Shown: positions 7,920 to 16,111, numbered from the stretch's first letter. The stretch is DNA of 64,000 nucleotides from Actinomycetospora callitridis (GCF_028737265.1 NZ_JAQZAK010000002.1:930001-994000), one strand, 5' to 3'. The notes: a model not told the origin generated them from the sequence alone. Made by a program: numbers and translations.

Positions 7920-9172
7920 GGCGAACCTCCGGGCAGGGACGGGGCCGGGTCCGGTCCGGAGCCCGCCGGTGTGAGGGTGAGGTCGGCGTCGAGGCCGTCC
8001 GTCACCGTGTCGGCGTCCTCCGCGGCGGCGGCGGGCACCCGGAGCGTGAACGTGGAGCCCACGCCGGTCTGGCTCCAGAGCCGGACCTCGCCGCCGTGGT
8101 TGGCGGCGACGTGCTTGACGATCGCGAGGCCCAGCCCGGTGCCGCCGGTCGCGCGGGAGCGGGCGGGGTCGACGCGGAAGAAGCGCTCGAACACGCGCTG
8201 CTGGTGCTCGGGCGCGATCCCGATGCCGCGGTCGGTCACCGAGATCTCGATGCGGTCGCCCTGGCGGCGCCTGCGCACCGAGACCGGCGTGCCCTCCGGC
8301 GAGTAGGCGACGGCGTTCTCGAGCAGGTTCGCGAGCGCGGTGACGAGCAACGTGCGGTCGCCCGCCACCTCGAGCCCGCTCGGCGCGTCGAGCAGGAAGC
8401 GCCCGCGCGGGTCGGCGGCCCCGTCGTCGCCCCCCGCGGCGCTGGCCGCCTCGGCCGGCACCCGGACGCGGCGCAGGGCCTCGGTGAGCACCTCGTCGAC
8501 GTCGACGCGCACCAGCTCGGGGAGCCGGTCGGCGCCCTGCAGCCGCGAGAGCGAGATGAGCTCGGTGACGAGCGCGCCGAGGCGGTGGGACTCGTTGAGG
8601 ATGCGGGTGGCGAAGTGCGCGACCTCGTCGGGGTCGTCGGCGTCGAGCACGGCCTCCGCCAGCACCGCGAGCGCCCCGACCGGCGTCTTGAGCTCGTGGC
8701 CGACGTTGGCGACGAAGTCGCGGCGCACCGCCTCCAGCCGCACGGCCGCGGAGGTGTCGGTGGCGTCGACGACGACGAAGCCGTCCCCGAGCGACCGGAC
8801 CTGGGCGACGATCGTCTGCGGCGTCGAGCCCGGGGCGAACGACCGGGGCGAGAGGTCGACCTCGCAGGGCTCCGCACCCGCGGCGACGCGTGCGGCCGCA
8901 GCGGCCAGCCGCGGGTCCGGGCGGGCGTCGACGACGGCCCCGAGGGCCTCGGCGCGCTCGTTGGAGAGCACGACGTCGCCGAAGCGGTTGACGACGGCGA
9001 TGCCCGACTGCGAGCGGCGGACCAGACGGGCGAGGAGCTCGGCCACCGTCGGGCCCCTCGAGCGCTCCCGGCCCGTCTCGGTCTTCCGCCGCACGGCGGC
9101 GGCCCCGGCGACGGCTCCGAGCGCCGCGGCGAGGAGGGCCACGACGACGGTCACCAGCACGGGGACGGCCAC
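7916..9172 (-). CDS. senX3: Phosphate-limitation sensor histidine kinase SenX3
   Basis: 418 residues. One clear N-terminal membrane helix (residues 1-27), then a PAS-like domain (SGIAVVNRFGDVVLSNERAE), the H-box FVANVGHELKTPVGAL with the phosphorylated His, N-box LANLLENAVAYS, G1 VTDRGIGIAPEH and G2 GGTGLGLAI. It phosphorylates RegX3 when phosphate is low. Its Gly/Pro/Asp-rich tail ends in a 4-bp overlap with regX3. GTG 9172 has a -10 box 8 nt upstream. Confidence 0.95.
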   Translation of the reverse strand: MAVPVLVTVVVALLAAALGAVAGAAAVRRKTETGRERSRGPTVAELLARLVRRSQSGIAVVNRFGDVVLSNERAEALGAVVDARPDPRLAAAAARVAAGAEPCEVDLSPRSFAPGSTPQTIVAQVRSLGDGFVVVDATDTSAAVRLEAVRRDFVANVGHELKTPVGALAVLAEAVLDADDPDEVAHFATRILNESHRLGALVTELISLSRLQGADRLPELVRVDVDEVLTEALRRVRVPAEAASAAGGDDGAADPRGRFLLDAPSGLEVAGDRTLLVTALANLLENAVAYSPEGTPVSVRRRRQGDRIEISVTDRGIGIAPEHQQRVFERFFRVDPARSRATGGTGLGLAIVKHVAANHGGEVRLWSQTGVGSTFTLRVPAAAAEDADTVTDGLDADLTLTPAGSGPDPAPSLPGGSP

Positions 9173-9180
9173 GTTTCCCG

Positions 9181-9186
9181 ATGGTA
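9181..9186 (-). promoter_or_regulatory. -10 box before senX3
   Basis: TACCAT on the minus strand, 8 nt before GTG 9172. There is no clear ribosome-binding site between, which fits a leaderless transcript. Confidence 0.55.
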
Positions 9187-9247
9187 GGGCCGTTCGGGGC
9201 CTCCGCGTGCGTCCCGCGTGAGCTGTCCGACGTTCGAGCGAGCCAGG

Positions 9248-9280
9248 GTTGGCCTGCAGTTCAGGCGTTGTTCACGCTCG
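9248..9280. promoter_or_regulatory. Pho-box-like triple direct repeat upstream of senX3
   Basis: Three adjacent 11-nt units begin at 9248, 9259 and 9270. The second and third begin GTTCA and the first begins GTTGG. Actinobacterial PhoP/RegX3 boxes are 11-nt direct repeats beginning GTTCA, so RegX3 autoregulation is the obvious reading. The box sits 76-108 bp upstream of senX3, and the gpmA stop is at 9286. Confidence 0.55.
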
Positions 9281-9285
9281 GGGCC

Positions 9286-10056
9286 TCAACGGCCCTGGTT
9301 CGCCACCGCGGCGATCGCGTCCTTCGCGGCCTCGGGGTCGAGATAGGTACCCCCCGGGTTGGTGGGCGTGAGGTCCCCGTCGTCCGCCTCCGCGAGGTCG
9401 TAGCGCAGCGGGATGCCGGTGGGGATGTTCAGCCCGGCGATGGTCTCGTCGTCGACGCCGTCGAGGTGCTTGACCACCGCGCGCAGCGAGTTGCCGTGCG
9501 CGGCGACGAGCACGGTGTGCCCGGCGCGCAGGTCCGGGACGACGGCCTCGGTCCAGTAGGGCAGCAGCCGCTCGAGGACATCCTTGAGGCACTCGGTGCG
9601 CGGCATCGCGTCGCCGAGGTCGGCGTAGCGCGGGTCGCCGGTCTGCGCGTACGGGTCGTCGGGGTCGATCGGTGGCGGCGGGGTGTCGTACGAGCGGCGC
9701 CAGATCTGGAACTGCTCCTCGCCGTACTCCTCCATCGTCTGCTTCTTGTCCTTGCCCTGGAGAGCGCCGTAGTGCCGCTCGTTCAGCCGCCAGTCACGGC
9801 GGACCGGGATCCAGCCGCGGTCGGCGACGTCGAGCGCGAGGTTCGCGGTGTTGATGGCGCGGCGCAGCAGCGACGTGTGCAGGACGTCGGGCAGCAGGCC
9901 CGCGTCGGCGAGCAGTTCGCCACCCCGGCGCGCCTCCTGCTCGCCCTTCGGCGAGAGCGCGACGTCCACCCAGCCGGTGAACAGGTTCTTCTCGTTCCAG
10001 TCGCTCTGGCCGTGGCGCAGCAGCACGAGCGTGCCGACGGTTCCCTCCGAGGTCAT
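9286..10056 (-). CDS. gpmA: 2,3-bisphosphoglycerate-dependent phosphoglycerate mutase
   Basis: 256 residues, normal for dPGM. It interconverts 3- and 2-phosphoglycerate in glycolysis. Catalytic [10 protein letters not shown] with the phosphohistidine, then [35 protein letters not shown] and [10 protein letters not shown] with the second His are all intact. ATG 10056 is preceded by CCCAGGAC; the longer frame adds unrelated Arg-rich sequence. It has the gpm1-senX3-regX3 order of mycobacteria. Confidence 0.96.
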   Translation of the reverse strand: MTSEGTVGTLVLLRHGQSDWNEKNLFTGWVDVALSPKGEQEARRGGELLADAGLLPDVLHTSLLRRAINTANLALDVADRGWIPVRRDWRLNERHYGALQGKDKKQTMEEYGEEQFQIWRRSYDTPPPPIDPDDPYAQTGDPRYADLGDAMPRTECLKDVLERLLPYWTEAVVPDLRAGHTVLVAAHGNSLRAVVKHLDGVDDETIAGLNIPTGIPLRYDLAEADDGDLTPTNPGGTYLDPEAAKDAIAAVANQGR

Positions 10057-10267
10057 GTCCTGGGAGCCTGCCAGCGGTCCTCCGGGGACACCACGCCGCC
10101 GGGTGGTCTCGCGCGTGAGATCACCTCCCGACGGGTACCGCTGGCGGCATCGGCGGCAGGATGCGCCGACAACCGCCGACCCGGCGATGGCGGCCCCGCA
10201 CACCACGCGGAGCGCGCCCGGGCCGGCGACGAACCGCGATGACACCGACCGACTTCAGGAGTGCGAC
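10057..10267. other. Divergent intergenic region, gpmA / repeat-peptide operon
   Basis: 211 bp between divergent starts, expected to hold both promoters. I see no clear -35/-10 pair. AGGAG at 10257-10261 is the ribosome-binding site of the repeat peptide. Confidence 0.5.
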
Positions 10268-10690
10268 GTGAACGACGACGACATGACCACCGGGCACGGT
10301 CCGGCCGACGGCGGAGCGGCCGGCAACGGCGGCGACGGCGGCGCGGACGGCGGCGCGGACGGCGGCGCCGGTCACGGCCCGGCCGACGGCGGAGCGGCCG
10401 GCCGCGGTGCCGACGGTGGCGCCGACGGTGGCGCCGACGGTGGGGCCGACGGCAGCGCCCACGGCCCGGCCGACGGCGGAGCGGCCGGCAACGGCGGCGA
10501 CGGTGGCGCGGACGGCGGTGCCGACGGCGGCGCGGGCCACGGCCCGGCCGACGGCGGAGCGGCCGGCCGCGGTGCCGACGGTGGCGCGGACGGCGGTGCC
10601 GACGGTGGCGCCGACAGCGGTGCCCACGGGCCGGCCGACGGTGGCGCCCGCGGTGGCGGCTCCGACGGCGGTGCCGACGGCGGGGCCTGA
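10268..10690 (+). CDS. Five-module HGPADGGA-repeat peptide (candidate modified precursor)
   Basis: 140 residues: a 9-residue head (MNDDDMTTG) then five modules of 26, 29, 26, 29 and 21 residues. Each opens HGPADGGA and runs on in GADGGADGG-type repeats. Modules 1+2 and 3+4 form a 55-residue (165-bp) higher-order repeat. There is no Cys, aromatic or aliphatic residue larger than Ala apart from Met. GTG 10268 has AGGAG at ideal spacing, so it is a real gene rather than a repeat artefact. Six bases separate its stop from the JmjC oxygenase start. I infer that it is the oxygenase substrate, a RiPP-like or metal-binding peptide; no family is recognised. Confidence 0.7.
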   Translation: MNDDDMTTGHGPADGGAAGNGGDGGADGGADGGAGHGPADGGAAGRGADGGADGGADGGADGSAHGPADGGAAGNGGDGGADGGADGGAGHGPADGGAAGRGADGGADGGADGGADSGAHGPADGGARGGGSDGGADGGA

Positions 10691-10696
10691 GAGCGC

Positions 10697-12001
10697 ATGA
10701 CCACCACGGCCGATCCCTCGTCGGATCGCAGCCGGGACGCGGACGCCGGGCGGTCGCACGACCGCCCGGCGCTGCGGCGTCTCGTCGCGGGTGACCTCGA
10801 CGACTTCGCCGGCGCCGCGTGGGGCCGCGAGGCGCGGCTCTCCCGCGCCGCCGACCTCGCGAAGCACGCCGACGGCGAGCACTCCGAGGCGTTCGGGGAC
10901 CTGTTCGACCTGGGCGCCGTCGACGAGCTGCTGTCCCGGCGCGGACTGCGCACCCCGTTCCTCCGGATCGCGAAGCAGGGCACGGTCGTCGACTCGCGTC
11001 ACTTCACCGGCGAGGGCGGGGTCGGCGCCGAGGTGTCCGACCAGGTGCAGGACGACCGCGTCGCCGCGCTGTTCGCCGACGGCCACACGGTCGTGCTCCA
11101 GGGCGTCCACCGCACCTGGGGTCCCGTGGCCGACCTCGTCACCGAGCTCGCCGCCGAACTCGGCCACCCCGCGCAGACCAACGCCTACATCACGCCCGCG
11201 TCGTCGCAGGGCTTCTCCGCCCACTACGACGTGCACGACGTCTTCGTCCTGCAGGTCGCAGGCACCAAGCGCTGGCACGTCCACGCCCCCGTGCACGCGG
11301 ATCCGCTGCGCTCGCAGCCCTGGAACGACCGCGCGAACGCCGTGGCCGCCCGCGCCACCGAGGACCCGCTGATCGACGAGGTCCTCGAGCCGGGCGACGT
11401 GCTCTACCTCCCGCGCGGCTACCTGCACTCGGCCACCGCTCAGGGCGAGGTCAGCGCCCACCTGACCGTCGGCGTCCACGTGCTCACCCGTTGGGCGGTC
11501 GTGGACGCCCTGGTCAACGCGCTCACCGACGACCCGGCGCTGCGTGGCTCGCTCCCGCTCGGCATCGACGCCGCCGACCCCGAGGCGCTCGCGCCGCACG
11601 TCGAGGCCGTGGCCGCCCGCCTCGCCGAGACCCTCGCCGCGCCGGACCCCGCACGCGCCGAGAGCGTCGCCCGGCGTCTGCGCCGGCGCGTGTGGACGGG
11701 GAACCGCCCGGAGGCCGTCGCCCCGCTCGCCCAGGCCGCGGCGTCGACCTCGGCCGACGCGTCTACGGTCGTCCGTGTCCGGCGGGGCCTGCACCACCGG
11801 CTGCGGACCGGGTCCGACGGCGCCGTCCTGCTCGAGCTCGCCGACCGCACCGTCACGCTTCCGGCGGAGACGCACGCGGCCTGCGAGCGCCTGCTCGACG
11901 GGAACCCCGTCGCCGCCGGTGAGCTGCCCGGTGTCGACCCGGACGACGGCGCCGTGATCGTCCGCCGGCTGCTGCGCGAGGGCGTGCTGCGCCCGGCGTG
12001 A
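10697..12001 (+). CDS. JmjC/cupin 2-oxoglutarate oxygenase (MINA/NO66/YcfD-like)
   Basis: 434 residues. The core reads NAYITPASSQGFSAHYDVHD; His176 and Asp178 with His244 (in RGYLHSA) form the Fe(II) triad, and GTKRWHVHAP follows as in ribosomal oxygenases. The C-terminal part (from about residue 290) resembles the dimerisation and winged-helix region of that family. Known relatives hydroxylate His or Arg of ribosomal proteins. Here the gene directly follows a His/Asp-repeat peptide gene, so that peptide may be the substrate. An alternative is a ribosomal protein target. Confidence 0.87.
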   Translation: MTTTADPSSDRSRDADAGRSHDRPALRRLVAGDLDDFAGAAWGREARLSRAADLAKHADGEHSEAFGDLFDLGAVDELLSRRGLRTPFLRIAKQGTVVDSRHFTGEGGVGAEVSDQVQDDRVAALFADGHTVVLQGVHRTWGPVADLVTELAAELGHPAQTNAYITPASSQGFSAHYDVHDVFVLQVAGTKRWHVHAPVHADPLRSQPWNDRANAVAARATEDPLIDEVLEPGDVLYLPRGYLHSATAQGEVSAHLTVGVHVLTRWAVVDALVNALTDDPALRGSLPLGIDAADPEALAPHVEAVAARLAETLAAPDPARAESVARRLRRRVWTGNRPEAVAPLAQAAASTSADASTVVRVRRGLHHRLRTGSDGAVLLELADRTVTLPAETHAACERLLDGNPVAAGELPGVDPDDGAVIVRRLLREGVLRPA

Positions 12002-12036
12002 CCATCGTCCGGGTGTCCACCACGGCCCGGTCCGGG

Positions 12037-12042
12037 TATGAC
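12037..12042 (+). promoter_or_regulatory. -10 box before the Fe-S thioredoxin-like gene
   Basis: TATGAC, 6 nt before ATG 12049. It suggests an extra leaderless transcript inside the operon and supports the ATG over the GTG at 11998. Confidence 0.45.
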
Positions 12043-12048
12043 GGGGAG

Positions 12049-13020
12049 ATGAGCTCACGGGACTCCGACGCGTCGACGGGCTTCCGGTGCTCGGAGGCGG
12101 CCCGCGACCGCGACGATCCCTTCGTCGCGACCGCCCCGCCCGCGCGGTGCTGGCTGCTCGTGGAGCACCCGGGGCCGTGGGGGCGCGACGCGCTCGGCGA
12201 CGCCGGCTACCCCGAGGACGTCCTCGACGCGATCGACGCGTTCTGCCGGGCCCGCGGGGCGCGGTTCCAGCTCATCCGCCGCTCCCGCAGCCGCGGGGAG
12301 CCGATGGCCGACCGCGGGCGCTTCGCGCTCGTCGACACCACGCCCGGCGCGGAGACGGTGCGCTGGGGCCGGGTCGCCTCGCCGCTCGAGCTGCCCGCCG
12401 CGCTGGCCGACGTCGAGGCCGTGACCGTCGAGTCGTCCGAGCCCGTCTACCTCGTCTGCGCCCACGGACGCCACGACGCGTGCTGCGCGATGCGGGGCCG
12501 CCCGGTGGCCGCGGAGCTCGCCGCGACGTACCCGGACCGCACCTGGGAGACCACGCACACCGGCGGCGACCGGTTCGCCGCCAACGTCGTCCTGCTCCCC
12601 CACGGCCTCATCCTGGGCCGGGTGCCCGCCACCGCGGCGGTGGCCGTCGTCGAGCGTTACGCCGCCGGCGAGGTCGACACCGTCTGGGTGCGCGGCCGCT
12701 CCGGTTTCTCCCCGCCCGCCCAGGCCGCCCAGCACCACGCGCGACTGGCGTTCGGTGAGTCCCGCGTGGACGCCCTGCGCGTGCTCGGCGCCGAGACGCG
12801 GGAGCAGGGCGTCGTCGAGGTGACGCTCGACGGCGGCCCCGGACGCGGGCCGGTGTCGGTGGTCGTGCGCGAGCGCTGGGTCGCCTCGCCCACGCCGCTC
12901 ACGTGCTCGGCCGGGCGCGCCTCGTCGATGCGTGTCTTCGATCTCGTGGAGATGACCCCCGGCTCCGGATTGTCCGGGGGCTCCGAGGCCAGGGCGCTGG
13001 GGGCCGTGGCCGGGGGATGA
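12049..13020 (+). CDS. Sucrase/ferredoxin-like (Apd1/Aim32) Fe-S protein
   Basis: 323 residues. The C-terminal thioredoxin-like domain carries CAHGRHDACC and HTGGDRFAANVV, the cluster-binding region of the Apd1/Aim32 [2Fe-2S] family. The second ligand His of the eukaryotic HxGGH motif is Asp here, as I recall for actinobacterial members. It is probably a cytoplasmic electron carrier. It follows the JmjC gene closely; a start at GTG 11998 would overlap that stop by 4 bp. A link such as keeping the oxygenase iron reduced is speculative. Confidence 0.8.
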   Translation: MSSRDSDASTGFRCSEAARDRDDPFVATAPPARCWLLVEHPGPWGRDALGDAGYPEDVLDAIDAFCRARGARFQLIRRSRSRGEPMADRGRFALVDTTPGAETVRWGRVASPLELPAALADVEAVTVESSEPVYLVCAHGRHDACCAMRGRPVAAELAATYPDRTWETTHTGGDRFAANVVLLPHGLILGRVPATAAVAVVERYAAGEVDTVWVRGRSGFSPPAQAAQHHARLAFGESRVDALRVLGAETREQGVVEVTLDGGPGRGPVSVVVRERWVASPTPLTCSAGRASSMRVFDLVEMTPGSGLSGGSEARALGAVAGG

Positions 13021-13114
13021 ACCTCGCCGGAACGGGCGTGGGGACTGGTTCAGGAGGAGGATCCAGGGGAACGTGGCGGCTGAACGTCACGAATCCCGGA
13101 ACGGAGCAGGACCC

Positions 13115-13384
13115 ATGATCCTCACCATCCTCGGCTGGATCGTCTTCGGACTGATCGTCGGCTTCATCGCCCGCGCCCTGGTCCCCGGCAAGGACAACAT
13201 CGGCATCCTCATGACGATCGGTCTGGGCATCCTCGGCTCGGTCGTCGGCGGCCTGGTCTTCTCGCTGTTCAGTGGCCGGTTCGAGCTGACGAACCCGGTG
13301 GGCTGGATCGGGTCGGTCATCTTCGCGATCATCCTGCTGGTGATCTACAACAGGGTGACCGGGCGCAAGCGCGTCGGCCGCTAG
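13115..13384 (+). CDS. GlsB/YeaQ/YmgE-family stress membrane protein
   Basis: 89 residues with three hydrophobic helices (ILGWIVFGLIVGFIARAL, MTIGLGILGSVVGGLVFS and the VGWIGSVIFAIILLVIY segment). The GFIARAL-PG and GSVVGG features are those of the transglycosylase-associated family. It is an inner-membrane protein induced by stress in relatives; no enzymatic role is known. ATG 13115 follows GGAGCAGGA. Confidence 0.9.
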   Translation: MILTILGWIVFGLIVGFIARALVPGKDNIGILMTIGLGILGSVVGGLVFSLFSGRFELTNPVGWIGSVIFAIILLVIYNRVTGRKRVGR

Positions 13385-13395
13385 GCCACCTGGCT

Positions 13396-13417
13396 CGGCC
13401 CGGCGTCCGCCGGGCCG
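13396..13417 (+). terminator. GC hairpin after the GlsB gene
   Basis: CGGCCCGGCG and CGCCGGGCCG, a perfect 10-bp stem with a 2-nt centre, starts 11 bp after the stop. There is no U-tract, which is common in actinobacteria. Confidence 0.55.
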
Positions 13418-13460
13418 GGCCGACCGACACGCCCCACCTCCGATCCCCCGGGAGACGACG

Positions 13461-13898
13461 ATGCCGAGCCGTGACGCGACCACGCACTGGGAGGGCGGCC
13501 TCCAGGACGGCACCGGTCAGGTGAACCTGGACTCCTCCAACGCCGGCCAGTTCAACGTCTCGTTCCCCACCCGCGCCGAGGACCCCAACGGGCAGACCAG
13601 CCCCGAGGAGCTCATCGCCGCCGCGCACTCGTCGTGCCTGGCGATGAACCTCTCCGGTGTGCTCGGCGGCGAGGGCCTCACGGCGAACTCGATCGACGTG
13701 AGCGCCGAGGTCACCCTGTCGCCGGCCAAGGGCGGCGGCTTCGAGATCAGCGGGATCGCGGTCACGCTGCGCGCCGACGTCGACGGCCTCGACGAGGCGA
13801 AGTTCCGCGAGCTGGCCGAGACCGCCGAGAAGACCTGCCCGGTGTCCAAGGCCCTCGCCGGCACCACGATCACGCTCGACGCGGCGCTCGGGAGCTGA
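13461..13898 (+). CDS. OsmC-family peroxiredoxin
   Basis: 145 residues. The two catalytic Cys motifs are present: AAAHSSCLAM and AEKTCPVSKAL. It reduces organic hydroperoxides using a low-molecular-weight or lipoyl thiol partner. SPEELIAAAH is the family helix. GGGAGA before ATG 13461 serves as the ribosome-binding site. Together with DUF899 and GlsB nearby it makes a small stress-gene group. Confidence 0.93.
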   Translation: MPSRDATTHWEGGLQDGTGQVNLDSSNAGQFNVSFPTRAEDPNGQTSPEELIAAAHSSCLAMNLSGVLGGEGLTANSIDVSAEVTLSPAKGGGFEISGIAVTLRADVDGLDEAKFRELAETAEKTCPVSKALAGTTITLDAALGS

Positions 13899-14005
13899 GA
13901 CCGGGCTGTCGGGGGCCGCGTCTACCGTGACGCCGTGTCCGACCCCGGTCCATCGCTGACGTCTCCCGGTATCGTGGATGCCGACGGCGAGAACCGGAGG
14001 CTCCC

Positions 14006-14194
14006 ATGGCCGACGCACCAGCCCGCCCCGCGCGGCAACGCATCGTCGAGCCCGGCGAGCCGGCGGGTGACCTCGCCACGCGTCTGCACCTCGACGATCC
14101 CGCGCTCCAGCGCCGCTACCGCGCCGATCTCGACCGTGTGCGCGACGCCGAGCTCCGCGCCGAGATCGACACCGAGGGCGTCCGCCTCCACTAG
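14006..14194 (+). CDS. Small charged protein of unknown function
   Basis: 62 residues, mostly helical and charged (ALQRRYRADLDRVRDAELRAEI). CCGGAGG precedes ATG 14006. It ends 12 bp before the cysteine-peptidase-like gene and is probably cotranscribed, perhaps as a partner or inhibitor. No family is recognised. Confidence 0.65.
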   Translation: MADAPARPARQRIVEPGEPAGDLATRLHLDDPALQRRYRADLDRVRDAELRAEIDTEGVRLH

Positions 14195-14206
14195 CCCGAG
14201 GCGCCG

Positions 14207-15709
14207 ATGACCTGGCCGTTCCTCGCCTGGTCGCCGGACGACTCCGCGGGCGCGGTCTACGACGTCACCGTGCCCGGCACCTGGGACGAGCTCGTCGAGT
14301 TCTACGCCGGCGGCGCCGGCAGCCGCCCGCTCGAGCGCATCGTCGAGATCGCCCGGGGCCACGGGGTGCGCAGCGTCGTCGTCGAGCAGCGCTACCTCGA
14401 TCCGGACTGGCGCAGCGAGCACGGCGCGTTCCACGGCCGCCTGTTCCGCCGCCACCCCTCGGTGTGCCACCGCTGGCACCTGTTCACCGACGACGTGCCC
14501 GCCGATCTCTCGGCGCTGCGGCCGGAGGCCTACCGCGGCTACGTCGTCCTGCGTCCCCTCCCGTCCACCCCGGTCGGGCGGACGATGATCGCGCCGCCCG
14601 CCGGCCTCGAGGGGGCGATCCGCTGCGAGGCCACCGAGCGCGTCTCGCTGTTCGGCACCCCGCTGTGGATCACGGCGATGCCGTTCCTCAGCCAGGACGC
14701 GGAGTACCTGCGCTGCGCGCACGCGACGCTCTGGATGGTGCTGCGCCACGCCCACCTCGCCCACGGCCTGGCGCGCCGGCTCACCGCCGAGGTGCACGAC
14801 GCCGCGCTCGGCGGGGTGATCGTCGGCCGTCAGGTGCCCAGCGAGGGCCTGTCGGTGCAGCAGATGCTCTCGGGCGCCACGCGCCTCGGCCTGTCCCCCG
14901 GGCTCATGCACCTGCCCGCCACACCCGAGGAGGACGCCGCGGCCGACACCGTCGCGGAGCCCGCGGACGTCGTCCCCGGGGGCCGCGCCGACCCGCAGGC
15001 CGGGCGGCTCTCCCTGCGCGCGGTGCTGTGCCGGTACGTCAACAGCCAGCTCCCGCCGCTGGTCATCTCGTCGAGCCACGCCTGGGTGGTGGTCGCGTAC
15101 CGGCGCGGCCCCGGCGACGACCGTCGCGTGACGCTGTGGCGCCACGACGACGCGCGCGGGCCGTACCTGGAGGTCGACGACCCCTTCGCCGAGCCCGAGG
15201 ACGCCCACCGCCCCTGGCAGACCGCCATCCTCCCGCTGCTGCCCGCCATCTACGTGACGGCGGAGCGCGCCGAGGCGGCCGGGCGTCTGTGGTTCGCGGG
15301 CTACCTCCGCGGCGCCGAGGACGACGAGCCCGTGGCCCGCGCCGCCGCGGCGGGCGAGCTGACGTTCCGCACCTTCGTCGTGCGCAGCGACGAGTACCTC
15401 GAGGGCCTGTGGGCGCGCGGCGTCGACCCGGCGCTGGCCGATCTCTACCGGCTCGCGGCCCTGCCCGAGCACCTCTGGGTGGTCGAGGCCGTCGACCGCG
15501 CCGCCCGCCGCGAGGGCCGTCCCGACGTCGTCGGCGAGGCCCTGGTGGACGCGACGGCGTCGACCCACCACGAGCCGCTGCAGGAGGGCCTCGTCGCCCT
15601 GCACGGTGGCCGGCTGGCGCACCGGATCGGGCCCGACCACGGCACCCGTCGCGAGCTGCTGCTCACCGACCCGGGCCACTACCGCACGGGGCGTCCCGGG
15701 CGGCGCTGA
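14207..15709 (+). CDS. Large protein with papain/C39-like cysteine peptidase core
   Basis: 500 residues. After an N-terminal mixed domain ending RGYVVLRPLP comes MPFLSQDAEYLRCAHATLWM, where Gln and Cys look like the oxyanion and nucleophile of a papain-like fold. His in VISSSHAWVVVAY and Asp in YLEVDDPF could complete the site. No signal peptide, so cytoplasmic. The peptidase assignment comes from motif shape, not a recognised named family. GAGG precedes ATG 14207. It converges with a trypco2 gene, overlapping it by 31 bp. Confidence 0.6.
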   Translation: MTWPFLAWSPDDSAGAVYDVTVPGTWDELVEFYAGGAGSRPLERIVEIARGHGVRSVVVEQRYLDPDWRSEHGAFHGRLFRRHPSVCHRWHLFTDDVPADLSALRPEAYRGYVVLRPLPSTPVGRTMIAPPAGLEGAIRCEATERVSLFGTPLWITAMPFLSQDAEYLRCAHATLWMVLRHAHLAHGLARRLTAEVHDAALGGVIVGRQVPSEGLSVQQMLSGATRLGLSPGLMHLPATPEEDAAADTVAEPADVVPGGRADPQAGRLSLRAVLCRYVNSQLPPLVISSSHAWVVVAYRRGPGDDRRVTLWRHDDARGPYLEVDDPFAEPEDAHRPWQTAILPLLPAIYVTAERAEAAGRLWFAGYLRGAEDDEPVARAAAAGELTFRTFVVRSDEYLEGLWARGVDPALADLYRLAALPEHLWVVEAVDRAARREGRPDVVGEALVDATASTHHEPLQEGLVALHGGRLAHRIGPDHGTRRELLLTDPGHYRTGRPGRR

Positions 15710-16104
15710 TCCTGGCCACGCCGATCCGACTCGTCGGCCTCCGGGAGCGTGCCCGCGATGGCTGGCCCGACGACGCTGATCGAGGCGTCGCCGCCCGACT
15801 CCTCCTCGGCCTCGCCCTCGTCGGCCACCGGGCCGAGCGTCAGGCGGATGCGGTGGGTGTCGGTGCGCTCCCGCTCGCCCCCACCGGACACCTCCCCCGA
15901 GAGCACGAACCACTTGGCCCCGACCGAGCCCTTCGCGTCCCGCCGGCGGCGCACCTCGACCGCCAACTCGATCTCGACCTCGCGCACCCCGAGCCCGTAG
16001 CCCTCGTCGCGACGCCCCCGCGCGGCGACGAGGTCGCGCCGCAACGCCAGCAGCACCTCGTCGAGACCCAGCCCCTCGTCCGTCGCGTCCCCCTGTTCGT
16101 CCAC
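15679..16104 (-). CDS. Trypco2 (trypsin-co-occurring domain 2) protein
   Basis: 141 residues. LGLDEVLLALRRDLVAAR, then REVEIELAVEVRR, AKWFVLSGEVSG and RTDTHRIRLTLGPV, follow the trypco2 order (helix, then a beta meander ending in an RLTL strand). This domain is known from genomic surveys as a neighbour or fusion of trypsin-like peptidases in predicted conflict systems. Here no trypsin gene is adjacent; the convergent neighbour is a cysteine-peptidase-like protein. GTG 16104 is chosen because a -10 box lies exactly 7 nt upstream; GTG 16110 is possible. The C-terminal 30 residues are disordered. Confidence 0.75.
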   Translation of the reverse strand: MDEQGDATDEGLGLDEVLLALRRDLVAARGRRDEGYGLGVREVEIELAVEVRRRRDAKGSVGAKWFVLSGEVSGGGERERTDTHRIRLTLGPVADEGEAEEESGGDASISVVGPAIAGTLPEADESDRRGQDQRRPGRPVR

Positions 16105-16111
16105 GCCCACG

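Noticed and set aside
10300..10680. CRISPR array
   Set aside because: The repeats are in frame, contiguous and coding, with no unique spacers; no cas genes are nearby.
10268..10690. RTX-type calcium-binding repeats
   Set aside because: The GGxGxDxxx nonapeptide with its aliphatic position is absent; the protein contains no large hydrophobic residue apart from Met.
10121..12058. Long minus-strand open frame (645 codons) opposite the repeat peptide and JmjC gene
   Set aside because: It is an antisense shadow created by high GC and repeats; it lacks motifs, while the plus-strand genes have ribosome-binding sites and an intact catalytic triad.
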